This document shows, in pieces, positions 22,762 through 33,264 of a stretch of 64,000 bases of DNA. Source of the DNA: Humulus lupulus. Lineage: Eukaryota; Streptophyta; Magnoliopsida; Rosales; Cannabaceae. The stretch lies in the NCBI RefSeq assembly GCF_963169125.1, contig NC_084800.1:54978866-55042865 (forward strand), in the 5' to 3' direction. Both the position numbers and the translations under genes were made by a program. Positions within the stretch are counted from its first letter, which is position 1. Each line of letters opens with the position of its first letter. Below the pieces are notes generated by a model. It was not told where the DNA came from, searched no databases, and saw nothing but the letters and a program-made list of their open reading frames with translations.

Positions 22762-25429
22762 GCGACCAGATAGGACCCAAGAAGAATGCTCCCAAGAAGT
22801 CTGTAGGCAGCTCGTCCTCCCAACAAAACAAGGGAAATGAGGTGATGGATGAATCCCCGATTCCCAACTTTGGGCCAGCAGTGGAACATGAGCTCGAGGT
22901 GGCCCCCGACGCGTACTTTGAGGCGGAGAAGATCGTCTCGAAGATCACTGACCAGGCGAGGGTAAACAAAATATTCCTCTCCCATAACATCGAGCTGGGG
23001 AGAGGAACCGTGATTGCCCGACCTCCCTTAGAAGGCGAGCGGAGCTGCGCGCCGCTTGATGAGGTGTTCTCGGCCTGGAGCGACGAACATTTCAAGGCGG
23101 GGGCCTTCCTCCCGTTGGACCAGTACTTCGCCGATTTCCTCAACTACGTGAGGTTGGCCCCATTCCAGCTCCCCCCTAACTCTTACCATTTGTTGGCGGG
23201 GTTAAGATACTTGTTCTTGAAACAGGAGTGGGAGGTCCTCACTCCTGCAGACATTCTGTATTTCTTCTGCCTCAAGGCCAGCCCGGAGCAGCGGGGGCGA
23301 GGTGACGGGTTCTATTACTTAACTCGGTTCCCCAACACGGCTGCGGTCATCGAGTTGCCCAGCCACCCCAACGACTTCAAAGATCAATTCTTTATGTCGA
23401 CGGAGTTCCGAAACTGCGAGTTGCACTACTTCAACCGTCCTCGTAAGTGCCTTTCAACCTTAGCTCGTAAGTTAAGTATCGGTTAGCTCCTCCTGTATCC
23501 ATTTCTGACTTAGATTAATTCTGGAGCTATCTTCGTAAGGACAGAGAAGTCTGTGATCCTCGGGAGCCAGTACGAGACACTGGCGGGCTTGCCCCCTAGT
23601 GAAAAGGACTATCGTCAGGTCGTGACAGACGAGACGATGCTGGCCTGTAAGCTGATCTCCCCAGGCCAGACTCTGAACCCGAGGAGGCCCCGGGTGCTTC
23701 CCCCGGCTCGCGATATGAGGCCTATCATCGTGGAGGAGGTCGCGGGGGATGAGGATGAGGAGGACGAGGTGCCCTTCGTGAGGACGAGGAAGCGGGCGTT
23801 GGAGGTCGCCCAAAGAACAGACGAGGAGAGGGTCCGGTCCAGAGCAGCTGCAGGTCCCTCCGGCCAAGGTAACCCTTACATGTTTAGGAACTTAGATAGG
23901 GCCACTGCCGACCCCCGGCTAGCTAGGTTCAATCCTAGACAGATCGTCCAACGCCATCGAAGTGACCCAGACTTAGATGAAATCCTGCTCCACTGCGTCG
24001 ACCAGCTCGTGTTGGACTACGAAAGTAGCTGCCCTAGGGGTACCATAGTTGTAGACAACACCCTAGCCTTTAGGTCGTCCTATTCGAGGAGTATGAGACT
24101 AACCTTCGGTCATGGCCATCACTCCGGGAGGGTGTCGTAGCTCCAGGTATTAGGCAATACGTAGAAGAGTCAAGTCCTGAGACAGCCTCGGATCCAGAAC
24201 CTGCGCCAGCTCGAGAAATAATTATCTTAGATTCCCCCGCGGAAGCTCTGGGGCCGATGGTCGTAACCGTAGATTCTTCTTCTAGCTCGGGGGGTAGGAT
24301 TCCCTTTAGTATATATATATATACTTGAATTTCGTTTTTTTTCCTTTGTTTTTGTTTTTGCATGACTTCTAGCTTGTGTACTAACCATATATTTGTTTTT
24401 CCAGAGGAGATGTCTCAGCCCGGGGGAAAAAATCTGCCGGCTGTGTTCTCCGGGGGGAACTCCCCAGTTAAGGCCTCTGGGCCCAAAATGAAGAAGCTCC
24501 GGATGGCGAAGAAAGCCGCCGGGACCCCAACCAAGTCTCCTGCAAAGGAGAAAGAGCAAACCCCAGCCGCCCAGGTCGAGAAAACTACACCTCCTGTTGC
24601 AGGGGGGAGCATGCCCCCACCCTCTCCGCGAGCTCCGGCCTTCGTCTGGGAGACAGGGGCGAAGCCCGAGGCTTCGGCGATTGCGCCTCCCGAGGTGCGC
24701 ATCCCGGTTGACCCCCAGGACCTGGAGAAGATTCCAGATGTCTTTCGGGGGACGGTGTATGAGACGGCGAACTACGCCGTCAGCCACTTCTACCGCTTCA
24801 ACGAGAGAGAGCTGCGGGCCATCGAAACAAAGAGCCCGGTGGGCGTACTAGAATCTTCATTGGGCATGGCCCTAACGGTAAGTTGACCTTACCCTTTTAT
24901 GGTTTTTGATTATCATGCCTTGCCCTGCTTTTCATTTCTCCCCTTTTTTTTTCTTAAGGCAGTTGCCTCTCCGTTTTTGCAGAGCGCCTTGGCCCTTCAC
25001 CGAAGCATAGCCAGGACCAAGGCCCAGCTCGAGGATATGAGGGGCGAGCATCAGGCGGTTGTGGCCACCCACCAGACTTCCTTGCAGACGGCTAACGATG
25101 CCCTGGTGGTCGCGCAGGCCGAGCTGGCAGAAGCCCGTCCCAAGCTTCAAGAGGTCGAGGCTACCAAAGCCGCCCTTGCCGCTGTGCGGGCAGAGCTAGA
25201 CATTGCGAAGGCTGGGGCCGAGGAGGCCAAGGCCGCCCTGGAAGCCGAGAAGGCAGCCTCCAGCACCGCCATGGAGGACATGCTCTACCACTGCTGGGTC
25301 TATAACTCCGACGGTGATTTCTCCTTCTTGGGAGCGGACGTCTGGGAGCCCTTGCTTGAGGGGTTTAAAGCTCGCCTCGAGAAAGAAGAACCTTCTAAGA
25401 CCGGGGAAGCCTCCGTCGTGGCCGAGTAG
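22762..25429 (+). pseudogene. TatD antisense gene, Transposase_28-like protein with C-terminal coiled coil, exons 2-5
   Basis: Exons placed by splice sites: 22762-23442, 23527-24293, 24405-24877, 24983-25429. The first in-frame Met is at 22845 (MDESPIPNFGP). Exon 2 has the Transposase_28-like block LPLDQYFADFLNYVRLAPFQ, then EILYFFCLKAS-type and GDGFYYLTRFP sequence. Exon 3 is acidic and Arg-rich (RKRALEVAQRTDEERVRSRA) and needs one frame change near 24085. Exon 4 is Lys/Pro-rich, then YETANYAVSHFYRFNERELR. Exon 5 is an Ala/Glu coiled coil ending in YHCWVYNSDGDFSFLG and LLEGFKARLEKEE, the same C-terminal block as TatA. The exon 4/5 junction is phase 0 in both elements. Nearly intact; function unknown. 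Confidence 0.8.
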
Positions 25430-25630
25430 GAGGGCGAGACGGTGACCTCCACAGGGCCGACTGGTGGAGCCTAGGGCCTTTCCATTTTGCATCCATTCTT
25501 TTATTATTCTCTTTTTTTTTTTTTGTAACTTTGCATGAGGTTTTTCACCTCTAGACATCTAACTATCAATTTTATTCTTAATCGATTTACTTCCTTTTGC
25601 CTTTACGCATTTTAGTTATTATTTTGAAAA
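25430..25630 (+). other. TatD antisense gene 3' flank
   Basis: AT- and T-rich sequence between the antisense gene stop (25427-25429) and the tandem array. No coding signal. Confidence 0.4.
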
Positions 25631-26450
25631 AACTTAGTTCGCGTTAATTTTTATCAATATCTCGTGCTTTTTTAAGAAAAACAACGATCAATCGATTTAA
25701 ATTAACTTCTAAGTTTTATGACCTGGTTATGTCCAGGAACTTAATTTGAAAACTTAGTTTGCGTTAATTTTTATCAATATCTCGTGCTTTTTAAGAAAAA
25801 CAACGATCAATCAATTTAAATTAACTTCTAAGTTTTATGACCTGGTTATGTCCAGGAACTTAATTTGAAAACTTAGTTCGCGTTAATTTTTATCAATATC
25901 TCGTGCTTTTTAAGAAAAACAACGATCAATCAATTTAAATTAACTTCTAAGTTTTATGACCTGGTTATGTCCAGGAACTTAATTTGAAAACTTAGTTCGC
26001 GTTAATTTTTATCAATATCTCGTGCTTTTTAAGAAAAACAACGATCAATCAATTTAAATTAACTTCTAAGTTTTATGACCTGGTTATGTCCAGGAACTTA
26101 CTTTGAAAACTTAGTTCGCGTTAATTTTTATCAATATCTCATGCTTTTTAAGAAAAACAACGATCAATCAATTTAAATTAACTTCTGAGTTTTGTGACAT
26201 GGTTATGTCCAGGAACTTAGTTTGAAAACTTAGTTCGCGTTAATTTTTATCAATATCTCGTGCTTTTTAAGAAAAACAACGATCAATCAATTTAAATTAA
26301 TTTCTAAGCTTTATGACCTAGTTATATCCAGGATAGGACTTAGTTAGCGTTAATCCTTTATCAATATCTAGTGTTTTTTAAGAAAAATAACGATCAATCG
26401 ATTTGAATTAACTTCTAAGTCTTTAAGGTGACCTGGTTCTATTCAGGCAC
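25631..26450 (-). repeat. TatD 3'-UTR tandem array, 119-bp unit, about 7 copies
   Basis: Units beginning AACTTAGTTCGCGTTAAT start at 25631, 25751, 25870, 25989, 26108, 26227 and about 26335. The period is 119-120 bp; the last unit is shorter and diverged. Each unit contains CCTGGTTATGTCCAGG, which on the element's sense strand is the hairpin CCTGG-ACATAA-CCAGG. The primary sequence is otherwise unrelated to the TatA 70-bp array, but the position in the element is the same. Confidence 0.95.
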
Positions 26451-26589
26451 CATATGCCCCCCAAGTAACTAGGAAAGGGTCTTTCGTGGTTACTTTAGAT
26501 TACACTTGTAAATATGTACAATCATAAATGAAAAGTTAATTCTCATTGCGTAATACATAAAAAATGGCCTTTTAGGCCTTACAAGGGAA
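26451..26589 (-). other. TatD sequence between the pol stop and the array
   Basis: AT-rich untranslated sequence. It holds one more hairpin variant near 26434-26449 (CCTG...CAGG) at its array edge and no ORF. Confidence 0.4.
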
Positions 26590-27888
26590 TCATTGATAAT
26601 ATCTCTTCAAATGAATGGCGTTCCAAGTTCGTGGGACTGCCCCTCCATTAAGCCGAGCTAATTTGTAAGTTCCTTCTTTAATGACCTCGATGACTTGATA
26701 TGGCCCTTCCTAGTTCGGTCCTAACACTCCGTCTTTGGGATCCTTTCCGGCTAAGAAAACTCTCCTGAGGACCAGGTCGCCAACGCTAAAGGCGCGTTTT
26801 TTGACCGCTGAGTTGAAATAACGAGTGATTTTTTGCTGGTAATGTGCAAGCTGGAGTTGCGAATCTTCTCGTCTTTCATCAACCAAGTCGAGGGAAGTGC
26901 AAAGTAGCTCGTGGTTGCGGTCCTGGTCATATGCCTGGACTCTATGCGAAAATACCTTAATCTCCACAGGGAGGACTGCCTCACTCCCAAAGGTCAGGGA
27001 GAAAGGAGTATGACCCGTAGTAGTTCGATGCGAGGTCCGGTATGCCCATAGAACTTGGGGGAGCTGTTTTGGCCAGACCCCCTTCGCTTCTTCTAGTCTC
27101 TTCTTGAGGCTCGCCTTTAACGTCTTGTTGACGGCCTCGACCTGGCCATTCGCTTGAGGATAGGCCACGGAGGAGAAACTTTTCACAATTCCGTACCTTT
27201 CGCAAAATTCAGTGAAGTGGTCTTTGTCGAACTAAGTCCCATTGTCGGAAATGATTTTCTTGGGCAGCCCGAATCGGCAAATGATGCTCTTAACCACGAA
27301 GTCGAGGACTTTTTTGAAAGTTATCGTTGCCAAAGGTTCTACCTCAGCCCACTTCGTAAAGTAGTCGATGGCCACCACGGCGTAGCGGACCCCGCCTTTT
27401 CTAGTAGGGAGGGCGCCAACCAAGTCGATCCCCCAAACTGCAAACGACCATGGGGAAGAGATCATCTTTAGCTCGACCGAGGGAGCTCGGGCGACGGTGG
27501 CGAATCGCTGGCACTTGTCGCACTTCTTGACATACGAGATCGAATCCTTGGACAGAGTGGGCCAGTAATATCCTTGCCTCAGGACCTTTAGGGCCAAGCT
27601 TTGCCCCCCAGTGTGATCTCCGCAAAAACCCTCATGCACCTCCTGCAGGATGGCCTTTGCTTTGCCTGGAATAACACATCGTAGGAGGGGTAGGGAGTAC
27701 CCACGTCGGTACAGAATCCAGTCCACCATCGTATACCTTGGGGCCTGGTACAGTACTCGCCGCGCATCATTATGCCCTTCAGGTAGCTTCCCCTCGTTGA
27801 GATACTCAAGGATGGGGGTCATCCAGGTCGGCCTAGCGTCGATCATCTCGACCTCCGCCCGGGCTTCTTCTATACTTGGTTTTTCCAA
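26590..27888 (-). pseudogene. TatD integrase
   Basis: Reading on the minus strand: MIDARPTWMTPILEYLNEGK, HHCC zinc domain (HEGFCGDHTGGQ, CDKCQRF; the fourth residue block has Gln where TatA has His, so one zinc ligand may be lost or shifted), D in WGIDLVGALP, D in ISDNGT, E in ANGQVEAVNKTLK, then the C-terminal module and stop TGA at 26590-26592. In-frame TAG codons at 27232-27234 and 26710-26712 each derive from one transition in Gln and Trp codons. The first 102 bases (27787-27888) repeat 38787-38888 on the other side of the Athila element. Confidence 0.88.
27787..27888. repeat. 102-bp duplicated Tat segment, left copy
   Basis: It is 98 of 102 identical to 38787-38888, both starting CTTCCCCTCGTTGA. 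A normal LTR insertion would leave only a 5-bp duplication (here probably CTTCC). The left copy ends in ...GGTTTTTCCA and passes directly into truncated Athila LTR sequence. Confidence 0.85.
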
Positions 27889-28417
27889 TCTAAAATTCAT
27901 CACACAATCTAAAATTCAAAAGCATAAATAAACACAAACAAAATAAACGTGGATTCTTCTCTGTTTCTTTTCCTCTGCCGTCAGAATGCTTCCCCTTTTC
28001 TGTCCCTTTCGATCTTCTTTTTACAAAAATCCAAAAACCTACGAATTTCCATAATAATTTCCAAAAATGCCCTTGTGCCGATATATCGCCTAAGACACTG
28101 CGATATATCGCCTGTTGAAAGTGCTCGATAAAAACGCGAGTTTCTGATGTCGTTTCTGCTAAGCCAAAAATTGAAACTGCTCCTTGTGCCGATATATCGC
28201 CCAAGGCAGGCGATATATCGCCTGTACCGAATTTCCCAAATGTTCACCAATTCTGACTACTCAAACAAATATTTATCAACATTCTCGAACAAATCAGAAT
28301 TATTACGACACACTGCACAAGTTCACCAGACTGATTAAATAGAAACTTTCTCTTGAGAAAAACAACCAAATCAATCTGAAAATGTTATAAATAAGCGTAT
28401 ATTTTGTACGCTTATCA
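27889..28417 (-). repeat. Athila 3' LTR, truncated to about 525 bp
   Basis: 27896-28417 aligns with 38265-38786 with one visible difference (CTGTACCGA against CTGTATCGA). About 680 bp of the inner-to-outer LTR are missing at the left, next to the Tat duplication, with AATCTAAAATTC repeated at the joint. The outer terminus TGATAAGCG (minus strand) is at 28417. Confidence 0.9.
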
Positions 28418-28434
28418 CACCCCCAAACTTGACT
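28418..28434 (-). other. Athila polypurine tract
   Basis: The minus strand reads AAGTTTGGGGGTG just before the LTR TGATAAG. A near copy, AAGTTTGGGGGAGT, lies at 29041-29055. Confidence 0.75.
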
Positions 28435-29856
28435 GGTTGCTTGTCCTCAAGCAAACAAAAGAAAAAAACAAAGAAACAATCCAAAACTAAAAAAAAACTA
28501 TTGGATGACTTAACTTTTCAGAAAAATTTAAACTTAGACTAGGGGCATAATTTTTCTCAAAAATTCCAATTCTTCTTCAATCGCTCCACCAATGCTTCAG
28601 ATCATGTGACTAGAATTTCAACATATCAATAATTTCTCCAAATACTGTCATTCATGCAAATACATACTTCATTTAACAAATACTGTACAAAACATAATTT
28701 TACAAGTATTAACATTCATTCATACCACAAACCCATCAAAATTCACCATAAGCTTGCTCAATTAACTTGTCTCCACTAATATAAAATCTGTATCAAGTAG
28801 ATCAAAAGGACTTTGATAGGCTCATCACATTAGGCTTAGGTAAAGGTAGATAAATAGTCATTTAGGCTCAAAATTACCATAAGCATATAAACCTTGAAAC
28901 CAGCCAAATTTCTCTTCACCACACCAAAAAGCACCCTTTTATACAATTAGAGAGAGATAGATTACATACTTTCATCATTTTCTTCTTTTCTTTATAATTC
29001 ATTTTTTCTATACTTATCACTTTTTTTTTTTTCAAATCACACTCCCCCAAACTTAATATTTTCTATATGTATATAATCAAGGAAAGTGACAAAGTGATTT
29101 TTTTTTTTTTTCATAATCTCAAAAACTTCTCTCTCTCTTCTTTTTGTACAATCATACTACATTCAAATCATACCAATACCTCACTATTTTCCATTCTTCT
29201 TTCCCACAAATTATATGCTTATGATAACAAAGGAAAAGGAAAAATAATGAAGTTAGGAAATTTAGGCTCAATAGTATAATCAAGAACAAAAACCAAAGCT
29301 TTAGGCTCAAAAAGGGTAACTAAGGATACATTTTTATGGGTTAGCTGGAAAGGCTCAAACGTTTACAAAAGAAAATTGTCTAAATCATCTCTACTCAATA
29401 CTTCATTTAGCATTTCGTCTCAACAAATTAACTGAGCAAGTTCTAGCTTATTTCAGCATCCACCATACATACCAATTCCCACAATACTTATAAACTTATA
29501 TAATGTAGAGCATAAATTATATAAAACACATATAATACACAAATGACAATACTCCGATCAATTATCAACAGGTTAAGCACACAGTCTACATATCCAAAGC
29601 ATCAGTTTAACAACATCAAAGAATTAGCACAATTCGTCATTGAAGCCCCACCTGTCTTAATCAATAATAGTTTCGTACAGTCATCCAACATTAAAATTAG
29701 AAATAAAAAAAAAATCAAAAGAAAAGTAAATAGTCCCCTAAACTTAAAATAAACAGTGCCCTCACTGTTTCACAAAATCCAAAGGACCTAAACTAAAAGA
29801 AAATAAAAAATAAAAAAAATAAAAAATAAACTAAAAAAAACCTGACAACCGAACAG
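28435..29856 (-). other. Athila 3' untranslated region
   Basis: AT-rich with many homopolymer runs. Apart from the PPT-like repeat at 29041-29055 nothing functional is recognised. The short ORFs at 29067 and 29543 have no domain resemblance. Confidence 0.5.
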
Positions 29857-31068
29857 TTACTCTTCATCGTCAGAATCTGGAGGCGGCTGATATGGCTGGC
29901 GCAATTCTGGAGGACATTGTGGAAAATCATGGAATCCTGTATAGCGCGCAAATGCCCCACAAAAATCAGCCATGTAATTCGTCATGTGGAATTGACGATC
30001 TCGAATATCTGCCTGACCATGCAACAACAGCTGTTGTTGTCTCTTCAACTCTTCAATATCTTGTTGCATGGTGCTATACTGCCGAGAACTAGAGCCTTCA
30101 GTAGCTCTAGAAGTGGATGGTTTTCGCCCCTTTCTCTTCGGCCTAGTGGACTCAGGTTGTTCATCGGTCGGTGGCAAGGACAGCAGACTCGAATCAACAG
30201 GCTCGTATCCCAAACCAGTGGGTCGAGGAACACCTCCATAATTCTCATCTTGATGCAACACTGACTGATGACTAATTACTGGAGACTGTTCACAGACTTC
30301 ATTAACGTTCATTGGCACTCCCTGATCCTTACATAAACTGGTAATTAATGAAGCATGTCCATGACCACCATATGTAGCCCCTCGCGCAATATAACTTATA
30401 CTCTCTGCGATAAGCCGCCCAACATTGATGGACTTGCCCAAACAAATACAATATAGCAAGTAAAGACGTTCAGTAGTCACTTCCATTTGTTGAGTGGAAG
30501 GCATAAGAGTACTAATGAAGAACCTGTTCCACAGCCTCCCATACGGACTCAAACATGTAGCCCTGATTGATCTTGGAGTAACCATGTCACTCCCCATTTT
30601 GTAAGTAGAGCCGGGCTTCGTCATTTCCCTTAAGAGCAAATCATAATCCTTTTCAGCAGCTCCTGCGCGATAATCTTCATCCCATGGATCATTTAGGCCA
30701 TAGAACCGGTTTATTACTTGCGGAGAATAGCAAACCTTTTTACCCCGAACTAACACTGTGTGATCATCCCTCTCCACAAAAGCGTTGGCATAAAACTCCC
30801 TTACCAAACTGATATTGGCCAAAAGTTTTGGCTCACACAACTGCTGCCAATTTCTATTTATAATCATCTGTGGGAGAATGCCATCCAATTCACTGGGCCT
30901 AAAATGAGACTCCACAATCACTGTTTTATTTTTTACTATCCATTCCTCGAATATATTTTGAGCAGTGGGGTTAACAAAGGTATGGGGAATAGTTACATTG
31001 GCTCGTCGGACGGTGGACATGGTCTTTGCTTTCTTTGGAGCCATGGAGTAGTAGAATCTCAAGAACAC
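29857..31068 (-). CDS. Athila env-position ORF, 'putative plant transposon protein' domain
   Basis: An intact 403-codon ORF downstream of pol, the place of the Athila env-like gene. Residues about 25-240 resemble the 'putative plant transposon protein' domain: LVREFYANAF, then VRGKKVCYSPQVINRFYGL, then a region including TLMPSTQQMEVTTERLYLLY. The C-terminal part has a basic patch (RPKRKGRKPSTSR), a short Gln-rich coiled coil (DIEELKRQQQLLLHGQ) and an acidic end (DSDDEE). I see no signal peptide or strong membrane segment, so it does not look like a fusogenic envelope. The second Met (MAPKKAK, about residue 9) is an alternative start. It is the only uninterrupted ORF of this element. Confidence 0.82.
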   Translation of the reverse strand: MFLRFYYSMAPKKAKTMSTVRRANVTIPHTFVNPTAQNIFEEWIVKNKTVIVESHFRPSELDGILPQMIINRNWQQLCEPKLLANISLVREFYANAFVERDDHTVLVRGKKVCYSPQVINRFYGLNDPWDEDYRAGAAEKDYDLLLREMTKPGSTYKMGSDMVTPRSIRATCLSPYGRLWNRFFISTLMPSTQQMEVTTERLYLLYCICLGKSINVGRLIAESISYIARGATYGGHGHASLITSLCKDQGVPMNVNEVCEQSPVISHQSVLHQDENYGGVPRPTGLGYEPVDSSLLSLPPTDEQPESTRPKRKGRKPSTSRATEGSSSRQYSTMQQDIEELKRQQQLLLHGQADIRDRQFHMTNYMADFCGAFARYTGFHDFPQCPPELRQPYQPPPDSDDEE

Positions 31069-32073
31069 AAGGAATAGTCTCTGAACACACTAATAACCCC
31101 AAATCAACTCAGAAACACCCAAGAATGTCCAAAATATTCCAAAACCGTTCACTGAGTACTTTTATCGAACACCTAGTGGGCAGTCGTGAAAAAGCGGCCA
31201 ACAATACTCAATGAACCCCACAATCTTTCCCAACTGTGTAGAATATTCTCCCAAGATAATAACAACAGTACACACAAGCCAATCTTGCAATAGATTCTAA
31301 AATTTTGTCCAATGCCCAACACAAAATCTAAGTTTTCAAATTCCTCAATATATCTTTAAGCACATAAAAACTCAGCAAAGTACCTTGAAAACTTGAAGAT
31401 GATGATGAGAGTGGTGGTGAATCACAGCAATAGTCGGCCCCTTGAGTGCTTGATGAAGATGATTGAGAGAAGTTTTGCTTGAGAGGAAAAATGAGTGAAA
31501 TTTGGGAAGGATTTGAAAGAGGGTTTCGGTTCTGTAAAAGGGATCGAATTTGGGGTTTATGTTGGGGAAAAAGAACTGATATGTAGCCAGCATGTGCTCC
31601 CCATGTGCTCTTTTTATTTTCAAAAAGTTCGACCAGGCGATATATCGCCTATATGTGGCGATATATCGCCACATGCTGTGTATCCGAGCGTCGTCTCTGA
31701 CTTGCATGGCGATATTTCGCCACTTGCACCGCCGATATGTCGCCTCCCCTTTTGCTCTAGCCGATATATCGCCATTGGTAGGCGATATATTGCCTGGAAC
31801 CTGAAAAAAATTCCAAATTTGCAAGAAAAATCCATCCGAATCTGTTGTCCAGGCGATATATCGCCTGGTATAGGCGATATATCTCCTAAACACTGTTCAA
31901 AATTATCAACTTTTTTTTTCACGTTTTTCACGATTCTACTACACTAAAAGAAAATAAAATAAAAAATATAATGTCAAACGAAAACAAAAACACAAATAAA
32001 TTACAAAATAATGAGGTGCCTCTCAAAAGCGTTGTCGTTAACGTCATTTAGCCGGACGCTGCTTTTCTTGCCT
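31069..32073 (-). promoter_or_regulatory. Athila spacer between pol and env-position ORF, with palindrome cluster
   Basis: It holds eight copies or near copies of CGATATATCG at 31638, 31659, 31710, 31733, 31762, 31783, 31854 and 31875, in four pairs spaced 21-23 bp. A TATA-like AAAATAAAAAGAG (minus strand, about 31605-31617) lies just downstream of the nearest pair. The likely role is an internal promoter for the ORF at 31068; this is inference. Confidence 0.5.
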
Positions 32074-33264
32074 TCAAGAGTCCACCAGTGTAATATTGAC
32101 CTTCGTCTCAATTTCGCCTCCATAGTAATGCTTCACCCGCTGTCCATTAACTTTAAATGGCGAAGAATCACCTTGTTGAATCTCCAAAGCTCCGTATGAA
32201 AACACTTTTGTAACAATGAATGGCCCCGACCATCGAGACTTTAATTTTCCCAGAAATAACTTGAGACGGGAATTGAATAACAGCACCTTATCGCCCACTT
32301 GAAAAGTCCGATTGACAATATTATTGTCATGCCATTTCTTTGTCTTCTCTTTGTAGATTCTTGCATTCTCGTAGGAATCATGACACAATTCATCTAACTC
32401 ATTCAGTTGAGCTAACCTTAATGCTTTCGAAGCGGCCGGATTGAAATTCAACTTCTTTAACGCCCACTGTGCCCTATGCTCCAGTTCAAATGGCAAGTGA
32501 CAAGCTTTACCATATACAAGACGGTAGGGAGAAGTACCAATTGGCGTTTTAAAAGCTGTCCAATAAGCCCACAACGCATCATCAAGCTTATTTGACCAAT
32601 CCTTTCTATTAACTTGCACCGTCTTCTCTAAAATCAGTTTAATCTCATGATTTGACACTTCCGCTTGCCCATTTGACTGCGGATGATATCCCAATGCCAT
32701 CTTATGTTTAATTCCATTCTTCTCCATTAAAGAATCAAAAATCTTATTGGCTAAATGAGTCCCTTCATCACTTATAATCGCTCGAGGTGTGCCAAAATGA
32801 GAGAAAATATTCTTTTTCAGAAACTTGACTACCACCTGAGCATCATTAGTTGAAGTAGCAACTGCTTCAACCCACTTACTTACATAATCCACCGCCAACA
32901 AAATATACAAATTACCAAACGACGGTGGATAGGGTCCCATAAAGTCAATACCCCAAACATCGAATAATTCAACCTCCAATATATTAGTGAGAGGTATTTC
33001 ATGACGTCTTGAGATATTACCTACCCTTTGACAACGATCACACCGTTTCACATAGTCATAGCTGTCTTTATATAGAGTAGGCCAATAAAATCCACATTCA
33101 AGGACCTTTGCAGCAGTCCTTGCTCCCCCAAAATGTCCACCAGTAGGCGATGCATGGCAATGAAACAAGATGTCCTTCATTTCTCTTTCAGGCACACATC
33201 TTCTGATAATCAAATCCGGACACTGTTTAAATAAGAAAGGATCATCCCAGTAGTAGTTCTTCAC
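32074..33264 (-). pseudogene. Athila integrase
   Basis: 396 open codons. HHCC zinc domain (CHASPTGGHFGGART with CDRCQRVG), catalytic D in WGIDFMGPYP, D in ISDEGTHLANKIF, E in NGQAEVSNHEIK. A C-terminal GPF-like module (WSGPFIVTKVF) is followed by the stop at 32074. This part is open, but upstream pol is broken, so it would not be translated normally. Confidence 0.9.

Noticed and set aside
28147..28338. ORFs inside the Athila LTR (also 38259-38707)
   Set aside because: They lie in LTR sequence, duplicated exactly between the two LTRs, without protein resemblance.
29857..31068. Classical viral envelope protein
   Set aside because: Position is env-like, but no signal peptide, transmembrane segment or fusion features are visible; the plant transposon domain fits better.
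31372..31947. ORFs on both strands with repeated GDISP and RRYIA peptides
   Set aside because: The peptides are translations of the CGATATATCG palindromes, read in several frames; no start context or domain.
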